The notes below the pieces were generated by a model. That model did not search any database, was not told the DNA's origin, and was given only the letters and a program-made list of their open reading frames with translations. The translations under genes were made by a program, and so were the position numbers. A stretch of 36,069 bases of DNA, taken from assembly GCF_003217155.1 (NCBI RefSeq), contig NZ_QJSU01000014.1, forward strand, positions 1-36,069. The letters are read 5' to 3'. This DNA comes from Psychrobacter fozii (lineage in GTDB: Bacteria > Pseudomonadota > Gammaproteobacteria > Pseudomonadales > Moraxellaceae). This document shows, piece by piece, positions 8,658-17,958 of this stretch; positions within the stretch are counted from its first letter, which is position 1; each line of letters opens with the position of its first letter.

Positions 8658-10049
8658 ATGATAAGTTTATTCCCCATTTTGCTGTCGCTAGGGTTGCTGA
8701 TGTATTTGGCTTACCGTGGTCATAGCGTCATTTTGTTAGCCCCGTTATTAGCAATGCTAGCTGTGCTGTTGAGTGGTGAGGCCAGTACGATGCTAGGCGT
8801 CTATACCCAAGTATTTATGAAAGGGTTGGGCGGATATATCATCAGTTTTTTCCCGCTTTTTCTACTAGGGGCTATATTTGGTAAATTGATGGATGATTCA
8901 GGATCGGCATTGAGCATATCCGAATCATTGGTCGCCAAACTTGGCAAAAAACAAGCGGTTCTGTCTATTGTCATGGCTTGTGCCATTTTGACGTACGGTG
9001 GGGTATCGTTGTTTGTAGTAGGTTTTGCGGTATACCCAATCGCTGCTGCTCTATTTCGTGAATTAAATATTCCAAAAAGACTGATTCCTGGTGCAATTGC
9101 GCTAGGTGCTTTGACTTTTACGATGACGGCGTTACCAGGCACGCCTGCCATTCAAAACGCTATTCCCATGCCATTTTTCAAAACGGATTCTTTTGCAGCC
9201 CCTGGTCTTGGTGCTATCGCTGGCTTGATTATGCTAGTAGGTGGCATGGTTTGGCTTAACTATCGTGCTAAAAAAGCTTTCAATGCAGGGGAGGGTTATG
9301 GTGAGCACCATAACGATAAGTTAGTTGTCACCGATAGTAGCGCTAAGCCTTCATTACTGGTGGCATTATTACCCATTATCTTGGTCATATTGATTAACTT
9401 TATTTGTACGAAATGGCTATTACCTAGCATGGATAACAGCTATTTGGCGAGTGAAGCGTTCGGTGCTGTGCCACTGGCTAAAGTACTCGGTATTTGGGCT
9501 ATCGTCATTGCTTTAGTTGTATCTTGTGGGTCAATGATTTTGCTGAATTGGAAACGTTGGAAAAACTTAAAAGAATCCCTTAGCGAAGGTGCGCTTGGTT
9601 CACTACTGCCTATCTTTAATACAGCCTCTGAAGTTGGTTATGGATCAGTAATCGCTACTTTGACAGGGTTTATCATTGTAAAAGAATTTTTATTAGGCTT
9701 ATCTCCAGGCAATCCACTGATTTCAGAAGCTGTGTTCGTCAATGTGATGGCAGGTATTACTGGCTCTGCATCAGGTGGACTAAGTATCGCCCTCAATACT
9801 ATGGGAGACAATTATCTTCAATTGGCCTCTCAATTTGGCATCAATCCTGAGTTAATGCATCGTGTAGCGTCTATCGCATCAGGTGGTTTGGATGCGCTTC
9901 CTCATAATGGCGCAGTGATAACGCTATTGGTGATTTGTCAGCTTACGCACAAAGAATCTTATAAAGATATTTTTGTGGTGGCTGTTGCCGTACCTGTGCT
10001 GGCACTTATAGCTGTCATAACTTTAGGCACGTTAATGGGTTCGTTTTAG
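8658..10049 (+). CDS. GntP-family organic acid:H+ symporter
   Basis: A 463-residue, very hydrophobic inner-membrane protein with about 12 membrane segments. GntP-family features include FFPLFLLGAIFGKLMDDSG early, GTPAIQNAIPMPFF in the middle, and ITGSASGGLSIAL and SGGLDALPHNG late. The start at 8658 is chosen because AAGGAG sits 6-7 bases before it and the protein then begins as GntP members do. A longer frame from 8544 would cover the operator and promoter region and adds an untypical leader. GntP members carry gluconate, glycerate, fructuronate, hydroxybutyrate and similar acids. The two dehydrogenases downstream suggest a short hydroxy acid such as 3-hydroxypropionate. First gene of a three-gene operon. 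Confidence 0.88.
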   Translation: MISLFPILLSLGLLMYLAYRGHSVILLAPLLAMLAVLLSGEASTMLGVYTQVFMKGLGGYIISFFPLFLLGAIFGKLMDDSGSALSISESLVAKLGKKQAVLSIVMACAILTYGGVSLFVVGFAVYPIAAALFRELNIPKRLIPGAIALGALTFTMTALPGTPAIQNAIPMPFFKTDSFAAPGLGAIAGLIMLVGGMVWLNYRAKKAFNAGEGYGEHHNDKLVVTDSSAKPSLLVALLPIILVILINFICTKWLLPSMDNSYLASEAFGAVPLAKVLGIWAIVIALVVSCGSMILLNWKRWKNLKESLSEGALGSLLPIFNTASEVGYGSVIATLTGFIIVKEFLLGLSPGNPLISEAVFVNVMAGITGSASGGLSIALNTMGDNYLQLASQFGINPELMHRVASIASGGLDALPHNGAVITLLVICQLTHKESYKDIFVVAVAVPVLALIAVITLGTLMGSF

Positions 10050-10120
10050 CACAGTATTCAACACAAAATATTAAACACACAGTATGAAAAATATCGTGAT
10101 CAACACAAGGATAGGTAAAT

Positions 10121-11311
10121 ATGTCACATAGTATTCTTCTCCCAAGAATAATGGAGGTCGGGCGTAATGCATGTCAAAAGCTACCGACAATATTAGATAG
10201 CTTGGGTATAAAAAAGCCACTCATTATCACAGATGAAATGATGGTGAAACTCGGCTATGTAGAGAAACTACAAGCCATTTTAAAAGAGGTTGATATCACG
10301 GCTGATGTATTCTCGGATACTATGCCAGAACCAACTGAAAGCTCTATTGAATCAGGTGTGCAGCAAGTACGACATCAAGAATATGATGGGTTAATTGCTT
10401 TGGGCGGCGGCAGTCCTATAGATAGTGCAAAAGCCATTTCAATTTTGGGTAAATTCGGTGGTGTCATTAATGACTATAAATTTCCTCGTCAAGTGAATGA
10501 AGCTGGCTTGCCTATTGTTGCCATTCCTACTACCGCAGGAACAGGGTCAGAGGTTACCAAGTTTACTATCATCACTGATGAGGCCAATAACGAAAAGTTA
10601 TTGTGTGTCGGTATGGGGTTCATGCCAGTCGCAGCGATTATTGACTATAGTCTCACGATGACCGTCCCCCCTCGCACGACTGCCGATACGGGCATTGATG
10701 CAATGACACATGCTATCGAGGCTTACGTTAGTCAAAAACGTAATGCTTATAGTGACCAGCAAGCTTTAGCGGCATTACGTTTGATTGGACCCAATCTACA
10801 AAAAGCCTATCACGATGGTAAGGACGAAACGGCACGTGAAGCGATGATGTTGGGCTCTACGTTAGCGGGCATTGCATTTAACAACTCATCAGTGGCCTTA
10901 GTACATGGTATGAGTCGGCCAATTGGGGCGTTCTTTCATGTACCACACGGTTTATCAAATGCGATGTTATTACCAACGATTACCGAGTTTGGTATATCAA
11001 GTACTCCGGATCGCTATGCAGACTGTGCCCGTGCACTAGGTATTGCTGAACTCAACGATACAGACGACCAAGCAAATATAAAGCTGATTGCTTACTTAAA
11101 AGATTTGAATACGGAGCTTAAGGTGCCTACATTAGCGCAATTTGGGGTTCAAAAAACAGAGTTTGATGAGCTGGTCAATACGATGTGTGACCAAGCGTTT
11201 GGCTCAGGCTCGCCTAACAACAATCCTCGGATACCTAATTTAGAAGAAATGCTGCAACTTTATGCGTTGCTATGGACAGAAAGCGCCTCAGATGGTGTTT
11301 TACCAAGCTAA
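10121..11311 (+). CDS. Iron-containing alcohol dehydrogenase, DddB-like
   Basis: A 396-residue group III (Fe-dependent) alcohol dehydrogenase. The N-terminal nucleotide-binding half has GGGSPIDSAKA and TTAGTGSEVT. The C-terminal half has the metal ligands D193, H197, H262 and H276 with the spacing normal for the family. It should oxidise a hydroxy group to an aldehyde with NAD(P)+. It lies 71 bp after the permease gene and 59 bp before a CoA-acylating semialdehyde dehydrogenase. The same enzyme pair (DddB, DddC) follows DddD in DMSP clusters of Marinomonas and some Psychrobacter, where 3-hydroxypropionate goes to malonate semialdehyde. 4-hydroxybutyrate or lactaldehyde as substrate is not excluded. 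Confidence 0.88.
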   Translation: MSHSILLPRIMEVGRNACQKLPTILDSLGIKKPLIITDEMMVKLGYVEKLQAILKEVDITADVFSDTMPEPTESSIESGVQQVRHQEYDGLIALGGGSPIDSAKAISILGKFGGVINDYKFPRQVNEAGLPIVAIPTTAGTGSEVTKFTIITDEANNEKLLCVGMGFMPVAAIIDYSLTMTVPPRTTADTGIDAMTHAIEAYVSQKRNAYSDQQALAALRLIGPNLQKAYHDGKDETAREAMMLGSTLAGIAFNNSSVALVHGMSRPIGAFFHVPHGLSNAMLLPTITEFGISSTPDRYADCARALGIAELNDTDDQANIKLIAYLKDLNTELKVPTLAQFGVQKTEFDELVNTMCDQAFGSGSPNNNPRIPNLEEMLQLYALLWTESASDGVLPS

Positions 11312-11370
11312 TAAACGGAAATTTTACTTTTAATCCAATTACCAACTCAATGCTATAAAAGGAATATATT

Positions 11371-12867
11371 ATGCAAACTATCGGACATTTTATTAACGGT
11401 CATACGATTACTGAAGACGGTCAAACTCAGCCTATTTATAACCCTTCTACGGGTGAAGTCAGCAAGCAGGTTGCGTTAGGTGGTGCTAAAACGATTGATG
11501 AAGCCGTCGTTGCAGCAAAGGCCGCTTTTCCGGCATGGCGTAAAACTCCACCGATGAAACGCGCTAGAGTGATGTTCAAATTCAAAGAATTACTAGAAAA
11601 AAATGCTGATGAAATCTGTCGACTAATTGGGGAAGAGCATGGAAAAATTTCACATGATGCCGCTGGTGAACTACAGCGCGGTATCGAAAATGTTGAATAT
11701 GCTTGCGGTGCACCAGAGTTATTAAAAGGTGAGCACAGTCGTAATGCTGGCCCAGATATTGACTCTTGGAGTGAGTTCCATCCTCTTGGAGTCGTGGCTG
11801 GGATTACCCCGTTTAACTTTCCTGTGATGGTGCCTCTTTGGATGTTCCCTATGGCTATCGTCTGCGGAAACACGTTTATTCTAAAGCCATCTGAACGTGA
11901 TCCTAGTGCCGCCATGTTTATTGCAAAATTGATGAAAGAAGCAGGATTGCCTGATGGTGTGTTGAACGTCGTCAATGGTGGCAAAGAGGCCGTTGATGCG
12001 CTTTTGCATCATTCAGATGTTGAAGCCATAAGTTTCGTGGGCTCTACACCAATTGCAGAGTATATTTATACGACAGCCACCGCTCAAGGCAAAAGATGTC
12101 AAGCATTAGGCGGCGCAAAAAACCATGCAATCGTGATGCCAGATGCAGACTTAGACAATGTGGTTACTTCGCTACTAGGCGCTGCATTTGGTTCGTCAGG
12201 CGAGCGCTGTATGGCGCTATCTGTTGCGGTCGCAGTCGGTGATGATATAGCTGATAAAATGGTTGAAGCATTACAGCCTGCCATACAGCAGTTGAAATTA
12301 GGTGCTTATTCTGACAAAGAAAATGATTTTGGTCCTGTCATTACTGGTGCGCACAAATCTAAAATTTTAGAGCATATCAAAAGTGCTACTGACCAAGGAG
12401 CCAACGTCATCATTGATGGCTCTGGTGCAGCACCGACAGGTCATGAGCAAGGTTTCTTTGTGGGTCCAACTCTAATAGATAATGTGACAAAAGAGATGGA
12501 CAGTTACGAAGCAGAGATTTTTGGACCAGTGCTTCAGGTGATGCGTGTGCAGACAATGGAAGAGGCGATACAGCTCATAAATGAACATGAATACGGCAAT
12601 GGCACGTGTATCTATACCCGAGATGGGGAGGCGGCACGTTACTTCGTTGATAATATTCAGGTGGGTATGGTTGGCGTTAATATTCCATTACCAGTGCCTG
12701 TCGCTTCTCAAAGCTTTGGTGGTTGGAAGCGCTCATTATTTGGAGATTTATTTATGTACGGACCAGATGGCGTTAGATTTTTTACTCGCCGAAAAACGAT
12801 TACTCAACGCTGGCCTAGCGCAGCGATACGAGAAGACAAGCAGTTCTCGATGCCAACTTTAGGTTAG
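11371..12867 (+). CDS. mmsA: CoA-acylating methylmalonate/malonate-semialdehyde dehydrogenase, DddC-like
   Basis: A 498-residue aldehyde dehydrogenase of the MmsA type. The nucleophile is C280 in SSGERCMALS. The position that holds the general-base glutamate in hydrolytic ALDHs is A245 (QALGGAKNHA), as expected for enzymes that pass the acyl group to CoA rather than water. TPFNFPVMVPLWMFP is typical of the subfamily. Reaction: malonate or methylmalonate semialdehyde + CoA + NAD+ to acetyl-CoA or propionyl-CoA + CO2 + NADH. MmsA for valine breakdown usually sits with mmsB or acyl-CoA genes, which are absent here. The partnership with a DddB-like enzyme favours malonate semialdehyde as substrate. 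The RBS AAAAGGAA precedes the ATG. Last gene of the operon. Confidence 0.9.
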   Translation: MQTIGHFINGHTITEDGQTQPIYNPSTGEVSKQVALGGAKTIDEAVVAAKAAFPAWRKTPPMKRARVMFKFKELLEKNADEICRLIGEEHGKISHDAAGELQRGIENVEYACGAPELLKGEHSRNAGPDIDSWSEFHPLGVVAGITPFNFPVMVPLWMFPMAIVCGNTFILKPSERDPSAAMFIAKLMKEAGLPDGVLNVVNGGKEAVDALLHHSDVEAISFVGSTPIAEYIYTTATAQGKRCQALGGAKNHAIVMPDADLDNVVTSLLGAAFGSSGERCMALSVAVAVGDDIADKMVEALQPAIQQLKLGAYSDKENDFGPVITGAHKSKILEHIKSATDQGANVIIDGSGAAPTGHEQGFFVGPTLIDNVTKEMDSYEAEIFGPVLQVMRVQTMEEAIQLINEHEYGNGTCIYTRDGEAARYFVDNIQVGMVGVNIPLPVPVASQSFGGWKRSLFGDLFMYGPDGVRFFTRRKTITQRWPSAAIREDKQFSMPTLG

Positions 12868-12906
12868 CGTCTATAGCTTGTCTGCAGTACAAATAACACT
12901 CTCAAC

Positions 12907-12939
12907 AAAAAAGCCACTTAGCTATTAAGTGGCTTTTTT
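12907..12939 (+). terminator. Strong terminator after the dehydrogenase operon
   Basis: A perfect 14-bp stem (12907-12920 with 12926-12939) with a GCTAT loop. The left arm starts with six A and the right arm ends in six T, so it could work in both directions. Confidence 0.92.
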
Positions 12940-13179
12940 GTGGTTTTTGGGTCATGGTAAAGATAGAGCTCTAGTCTCGAAATAGATGTCACTCTATAAT
13001 TTTCCTAAGACAGTTGCGTGAAAGTTATGATGATTATGAAGGTATAGCGCTAAACCCTAAAGAAAAAATACGCCTAGTCGCTGACCTTGGAGATGCCAGT
13101 TTTATGATACTGCAGGGCAGTAGCGATAGTTTGAACGTATCAACATATAATCAATGCTTTAATTTATCTTTGCTTATAC
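12940..13179. other. Intergenic stretch without a supported gene
   Basis: This lies between the operon terminator and the LysR 3' hairpin. A 63-codon frame with a TTG start at 13014 has no ribosome binding site, no recognisable family and ends inside the hairpin loop, so it is not called. Nothing else is seen. Confidence 0.5.
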
Positions 13180-13229
13180 ACATGAAAAACAGGCTTATTA
13201 TTTAGCAGTAATAAGCCTGTTTTTCATGT
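13180..13229. terminator. Perfect 21-bp hairpin at the LysR 3' end
   Basis: Arms 13180-13200 and 13209-13229 are exact inverted complements with an 8-nt loop. The LysR stop codon is in the loop, and the right arm encodes the last residues of LysR. A5/T5 runs are part of the arms. It should end LysR transcription and may stop reads from either side. Confidence 0.75.
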
Positions 13230-14107
13230 AATGACTCTCGCAGATGCTCAACAAGCAGTTTCAATTTTTGATCCGGTTGCTTTGCTTTAGGATAAACCGC
13301 ATACATTCCCATTCTTTTTCGTGTAAAACGTTGCAAAATCTGTGTGAGCGTATTTTGCTGTAGCTCCTTATAAACAAGTGCTTGTGGTAAAAAAGCGATG
13401 CCTAAATCGCTAAGGGTCGCTTGTTTAATCGCATCAAGATGGTTGCTATAAAACCGGCCTTCTATAGGAAGCAATTGCTCTGTGCCATCTATATATAGTG
13501 GCCATATATCGTTAGCCGCATTATCAAACTTATAGACCAAGCATTTATGATCCTGTAATTGTTCAGGTGTCTGAGGTATACCATATTTCCCCAAATAGTC
13601 CGGTGTTGCACATATCACCCACTGGCTATCTATAAGACGCCTCGCAATGAGAGATGAGTCTTCAAGCTCTGCGGTTCTTATGGCCAGATCAAACCCTTCT
13701 TCTATCAAATCAACCAATCGATTGGTAATTTGCAAATCCACCGATATTTCAGGGTGTTGTTTGCAAAATTCAGCAATCGATTCGCTCAATACTAGATTGG
13801 CAGAGACCACTGGCATGGTGATACGTATGTTGCCTTTCATATCCTCACCGTAACCCGTCACTGCATTTTCGGCTTCTTGAAAGGCAAATTTAGCAATTTT
13901 CGCTTTGTTATAAAGGGTCTTTCCTGCATCAGTTAAGCTCAGCTTTCGGGTGGTTCTATAAAGTAGCTGTGCGTTTAAGTTTTCTTCTAATCTTGCAATG
14001 CGTTTGCTTACGACTGAATTCGTCAATGACAGTTTTTCAGCGACCCTAGAAAATGAACCTTCATCAACCACCTGAACGAATAAAACCATATCGTCAGCTT
14101 TGGCCAT
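13202..14107 (-). CDS. LysR-family regulator beside the lactate genes
   Basis: A 301-residue LysR protein. The N-terminal helix-turn-helix (about residues 1-60) contains GSFSRVAEKLSLTNSVVSKR, and the linker helix leads to a periplasmic-binding-like effector domain (NIRITMPVVSANLVL, then LVDLIEEGFDLAIRT). The domain order resembles the large AaeR/DhcR-like group. It is divergent from the lactate permease, so control of lactate uptake and oxidation plus autoregulation is likely. Lactate genes are more often under GntR- or LldR-type control, so this pairing is inferred from position only. Confidence 0.88.
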   Translation of the reverse strand: MAKADDMVLFVQVVDEGSFSRVAEKLSLTNSVVSKRIARLEENLNAQLLYRTTRKLSLTDAGKTLYNKAKIAKFAFQEAENAVTGYGEDMKGNIRITMPVVSANLVLSESIAEFCKQHPEISVDLQITNRLVDLIEEGFDLAIRTAELEDSSLIARRLIDSQWVICATPDYLGKYGIPQTPEQLQDHKCLVYKFDNAANDIWPLYIDGTEQLLPIEGRFYSNHLDAIKQATLSDLGIAFLPQALVYKELQQNTLTQILQRFTRKRMGMYAVYPKAKQPDQKLKLLVEHLRESLHEKQAYYC

Positions 14108-14177
14108 ACTTGTTCTCCAATTGCTTTAATGCATCTTGGATTATAGCAAAAAAAGAAAATAATATTGTCCTTTGATG

Positions 14178-14195
14178 CAATATATCAATGTATTG
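14178..14195. promoter_or_regulatory. Candidate LysR binding site in the divergent region
   Basis: CAATA (14178-14182) and TATTG (14191-14195) are inverted with an 8-bp spacer; within it TCAAT-GT-ATTGA is a second nested palindrome. It lies about 70-90 bp upstream of the LysR start, where an autoregulatory site would be expected. The surrounding 14108-14425 region is AT-rich. A second inverted pair, TTATGA (14347-14352) and TCATAA (14362-14367), sits closer to the permease. Confidence 0.35.
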
Positions 14196-14425
14196 ACAAG
14201 GCGTAGAATATTTTAGGGCGTTTTGAGCATTTGGTCATGGCACTGATAGAGATTGTTTTCGGTGTCATCTGACAGACATCTTTAACAAATTAACTGTGAT
14301 TAGCAGTACCTATTTATAAATGCTCAATACCTCAGTCATCACTAAGTTATGAAAGATTAAGTCATAAAAATAAATACTGACATGGCTTTACTCAAGGAAG
14401 GTCACACAATCAAAAGGATATGATT

Positions 14426-16129
14426 TTGAATCAGACAATATATGGACTCCTGGCACTATTACCAATTGTTCTCTGTGGTATTTTGCTTATTGGCTTACAG
14501 TGGTCAGCCAAAAAAACCATGCCAATTATTTTAGCCGTTACTGCTGGGCTTGCGCTTTTCATCTGGGATATGACGCTTAATCGCGTGTCCTCATCGATCA
14601 TTCAAGGTATGGTCATTACCGTCTCAGTATTGTGGATCGTCTTTGGTGCTATTTTCTTACTGAATACGTTAAAACACACTGGTGCCATCGCCGTTATTCG
14701 TGCTGGGTTTACCAATGTATCGCCAGATAGACGAGTGCAAGCCATTATTATTGCATGGTGCTTTGGGACATTCCTTGAGGGTGCCGCTGGTTTCGGTACT
14801 CCTGCCGCTATTGCCGCACCTTTACTGGTAGCGATAGGGTTTCCAGCGCTAGGTGCAGTGTTAATGGGAATGATGATACAAAGTACGCCTGTATCATTTG
14901 GTGCGGTCGGTACGCCTATCGTTATTGGGGTAAATAAGGGATTAGATACTGCAGCTATTAGCGCCCAACTGGCACAAGAAGGACTAGAGTGGGGTGACTT
15001 TTTACAACTGATTACCAGTCAAGTGGCTATTATTCATGGTGTCATTGGTACGTTCATGCCACTTATCATGGTGATGATGCTTACTCGTTTCTTTGGCAAG
15101 AACAAAAGCTGGAAAGAAGGCTTTGCGATTTGGCCATTTGCTATATTCGCTGGCTTGGCATTTACGATTCCTTATACCCTAACAGGTGTCTTTTTAGGGC
15201 CAGAGTTTCCGTCATTGGTCGGTGGTTTGGTCAGTGTCGCCATTGTGGTTAACGCGGCAAAACGTGGATTTTTAGTGCCAAAAACCACATGGGATTTTGA
15301 GCCGCAAAAGAACTGGCCAAGCGAATGGATGGGTAAATTAGTAGTCAGTAAAGATGATTTGACGCCGAATTTAGATGACAAAAAAATGTCTACTATCATG
15401 GCATGGTTCCCTTATTTGCTGGTTGCCCTTTTACTGGTTTGTTCAAGAGTATTTGAGGGGTTCAAATCTTTTCTTAGTAGTGCGACGTTAGACTTTACCT
15501 CCTTATTAGGCGAGGCAGATATCAGTGCCAGCTTTAGTCCTTTATACTTACCAGGTGGATTGTTATTAATCAGCGCCTTGGTTGCCGCCGCTTTTCAAAC
15601 CAAAAATTCAAGCAGTGCTCTAAACAGTGCATTCAAAGAGTCGGGAAAGACTGTATTAGGGGCTGGATTCGTCCTTATTTTTACGATTCCAATGGTTAGG
15701 ATTTTCATCAATTCAGGCATAAACTTATCAGATGTGGCAAGTATGCCAGTCGCCAGTGCAGAGTTATTTGCGGGTACTTTTGGCAGTGCTTTTCCATTGA
15801 TTAGTGCAACCATTGGGGCATTAGGTGCCTTTATTGCCGGCTCTAACACCGTATCTAACATGATGTTCAGTCAGTTTCAATTTGAAGCCGCCATGAGTTT
15901 ACATATTTCACCTTCTTTAGTCATCGCAGCTCAAGCAGTTGGTGCTGCAGCTGGTAATATGATTGCCATACATAACGTGGTGGCTGCATCAGCAACGGTG
16001 GGTCTACTCGGTATGGAGGGCGCCACACTTAGGCGTACTATTTTACCTACCCTCTATTATGTGTTGTTCTGTGGCATCATCGTCATGGCTGCCATTTACC
16101 TCTTTGGTTTTCAAGGGCCTTTAGCATAA
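14426..16129 (+). CDS. lldP: Lactate permease (LctP family)
   Basis: A 567-residue inner-membrane protein with 12-14 membrane segments, normal for LctP. Diagnostic blocks are FLEGAAGFGTPAAIAAP and SFGAVGTPIVIGV near residues 115-165, and GSNTVSNMMFSQFQ near the C-terminus. It imports L- and D-lactate (and glycolate in E. coli) with protons. The start is placed at TTG 14426: AAAGGA at 14413-14418 is 7 bases before it. The ATG at 14420 is only one base after the same AAAGGA, too close for normal initiation. The stop codon overlaps the first base of the longest dld frame, so the two genes are co-transcribed. Confidence 0.9.
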   Translation: MNQTIYGLLALLPIVLCGILLIGLQWSAKKTMPIILAVTAGLALFIWDMTLNRVSSSIIQGMVITVSVLWIVFGAIFLLNTLKHTGAIAVIRAGFTNVSPDRRVQAIIIAWCFGTFLEGAAGFGTPAAIAAPLLVAIGFPALGAVLMGMMIQSTPVSFGAVGTPIVIGVNKGLDTAAISAQLAQEGLEWGDFLQLITSQVAIIHGVIGTFMPLIMVMMLTRFFGKNKSWKEGFAIWPFAIFAGLAFTIPYTLTGVFLGPEFPSLVGGLVSVAIVVNAAKRGFLVPKTTWDFEPQKNWPSEWMGKLVVSKDDLTPNLDDKKMSTIMAWFPYLLVALLLVCSRVFEGFKSFLSSATLDFTSLLGEADISASFSPLYLPGGLLLISALVAAAFQTKNSSSALNSAFKESGKTVLGAGFVLIFTIPMVRIFINSGINLSDVASMPVASAELFAGTFGSAFPLISATIGALGAFIAGSNTVSNMMFSQFQFEAAMSLHISPSLVIAAQAVGAAAGNMIAIHNVVAASATVGLLGMEGATLRRTILPTLYYVLFCGIIVMAAIYLFGFQGPLA

Positions 16130-16164
16130 TGAGTGACACACAATCACAAGTTAAGGAGCGTCAT

Positions 16165-17916
16165 ATGGCTTCATCAAACCTTTTCTCATCAAACATAACG
16201 TATCCGGACACACTCCGTCCTGATCAAGTGTTAGATAAGCTAACGCATTTACTGGGAGCCAGTAATGTACAGGCTGATCCAGAGAAAAACGAGCACTATA
16301 GAATGGGGTGGCGCTCTGGTGGCGGCAATGCTTTGGCTGTTTTGTTTCCGCAAACTCTGCTGGAGATTTGGCGCAGCTTAGAAGTATGTGTGGAAGGCGA
16401 CTGCATTATTATCATGCAAGCGGCAAAAACAGGCCTGACGGAAGGCTCAACACCGAGCGGTAATGACTACGATAGACCGGTGGTTGTGATTAACACGCTT
16501 GCAATGAACCAGTTGTATTTGGTGAATGACAATGAGCAAGTGATTAGCTTGCCTGGGGCGACATTACATCAGTTGCAAAGTGAGCTTAATACCGTAAATA
16601 GGGCGCCTCACTCGGTCATCGGGTCATCGACATTGGGTGCGTCTATTATTGGTGGTATTTCTAACAACTCTGGCGGTGCGCTGGTGAAAAGAGGGCCTGC
16701 TTATACTGAGCTTGCGCTGTTTGCCCAAATAAATCAACATAGTCAACTGGTGCTAGTCAATCATCTAGACGTAGAATTGGGCGACACTCCAGAAGAAATA
16801 CTCACTAATTTACAAACAGGTAATTTTGATAAAAGAGAACTACTTGACACTGGCAAGCTAGCATCTGACAAAGAGTACATCGCTAGAGTAAAAGATGTTG
16901 ATGCAAGCACGCCAAGCCGCTTTAATGCGGATAAGCGAAGACTGTATGAGGCCAGTGGCTGCGCGGGCAAGCTTGCCGTGTTTGCAGTACGTCTTGACAC
17001 TTATCCAATAGCGGCAAAAGAGAAAACCTTTTATATAGGTACCAACAGTGTGAGTGAGCTGGCACAGCTCAGAAGGCAGATACTATCAAACTTCGAAAAT
17101 ATTCCTGAAGTTGGCGAGTATATGCATCGTGATATATTTGATGTATCTGCTAAGTATGGCAAGGACACGTTCCTGAGTATTAAGCATCTCGGTACAAATG
17201 CCTTGCCTAGACTGTTTTCTATCAAAGGCGCTATAGACGCAAAGTTCCATAAATGGTCATGGATGCCAAAGCATTTCACTGACAAAGTCATGCAGTTCAT
17301 CGCCAATATATTTCCAAAGCATTTACCGAAGCGCATGATTGAGTATCGCGATCAATATGAACATCATCTCATCATGAAAATGAGTGATGATGGTATAGCA
17401 GAGGCTCAAGACTTTCTGAAGACGTTCTTTACTGCTTCAGACACGGGTAACTATTTTGAATGTAGTCAGGAAGAGTCAGAAAGCGCGCTTTTAAATCGTT
17501 TTGCCGCAGCTGGTGCCGCATTACGCTATGAAGTCATGCATGAAAAAGAAGTCGGTGAGATATTGGCATTAGATATTGCCATACCGCGTAACGAATTAGA
17601 ATGGCTTGAAATCCTACCTGAAGAAATTGAACAACATTTGGAAAAGAAACTCTATTACGGGCATTTCTTTTGCTATGTATTTCATCAAGATTATATTTTG
17701 AAGAAGGGTAGTGATGCACATCTTGTTAAAAAGATGATGTTAGAGCTGCTGAGCGCCCGCGGAGCAAAATATCCTGCTGAGCATAATGTAGGGCATCTAT
17801 ACGAAGCAGAACCTGATTTGCAAAACTTCTATAAAAGTCTAGACCCAACCAATACCTTTAATCCGGGTATTGGCAAAATGTCGAAAACCAAACGTAATTG
17901 CTCGTGTTGTTTATAA
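16165..17916 (+). CDS. dld: Quinone-dependent D-lactate dehydrogenase (FAD)
   Basis: A 583-residue protein, close to E. coli Dld (571). The FAD-binding region (about 20-220) contains YRMGWRSGGGNALAV, AAKTGLTEGSTPSG and GSSTLGASIIGGISNNSGGA. The C-terminal half has the membrane-association region of the Dld family (KHFTDKVMQFIANIFPKHLP) and ends with NPGIGKMSK. It oxidises D-lactate to pyruvate at the inner face of the membrane and passes electrons to quinone. The start at 16165 has AAGGAG six bases upstream. A frame 12 codons longer begins at 16129, overlapping the permease stop, with no better signal. Paired with the permease, it gives growth on lactate. Confidence 0.92.
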   Translation: MASSNLFSSNITYPDTLRPDQVLDKLTHLLGASNVQADPEKNEHYRMGWRSGGGNALAVLFPQTLLEIWRSLEVCVEGDCIIIMQAAKTGLTEGSTPSGNDYDRPVVVINTLAMNQLYLVNDNEQVISLPGATLHQLQSELNTVNRAPHSVIGSSTLGASIIGGISNNSGGALVKRGPAYTELALFAQINQHSQLVLVNHLDVELGDTPEEILTNLQTGNFDKRELLDTGKLASDKEYIARVKDVDASTPSRFNADKRRLYEASGCAGKLAVFAVRLDTYPIAAKEKTFYIGTNSVSELAQLRRQILSNFENIPEVGEYMHRDIFDVSAKYGKDTFLSIKHLGTNALPRLFSIKGAIDAKFHKWSWMPKHFTDKVMQFIANIFPKHLPKRMIEYRDQYEHHLIMKMSDDGIAEAQDFLKTFFTASDTGNYFECSQEESESALLNRFAAAGAALRYEVMHEKEVGEILALDIAIPRNELEWLEILPEEIEQHLEKKLYYGHFFCYVFHQDYILKKGSDAHLVKKMMLELLSARGAKYPAEHNVGHLYEAEPDLQNFYKSLDPTNTFNPGIGKMSKTKRNCSCCL

Positions 17917-17958
17917 CTGGACTCTAAAACTGGCATTGGCCTGATTATTTATCAGTTG

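Noticed and set aside
13014..13205. 63-codon frame with a TTG start
   Set aside because: No ribosome binding site, no family resemblance, and its end is made by the LysR 3' hairpin.
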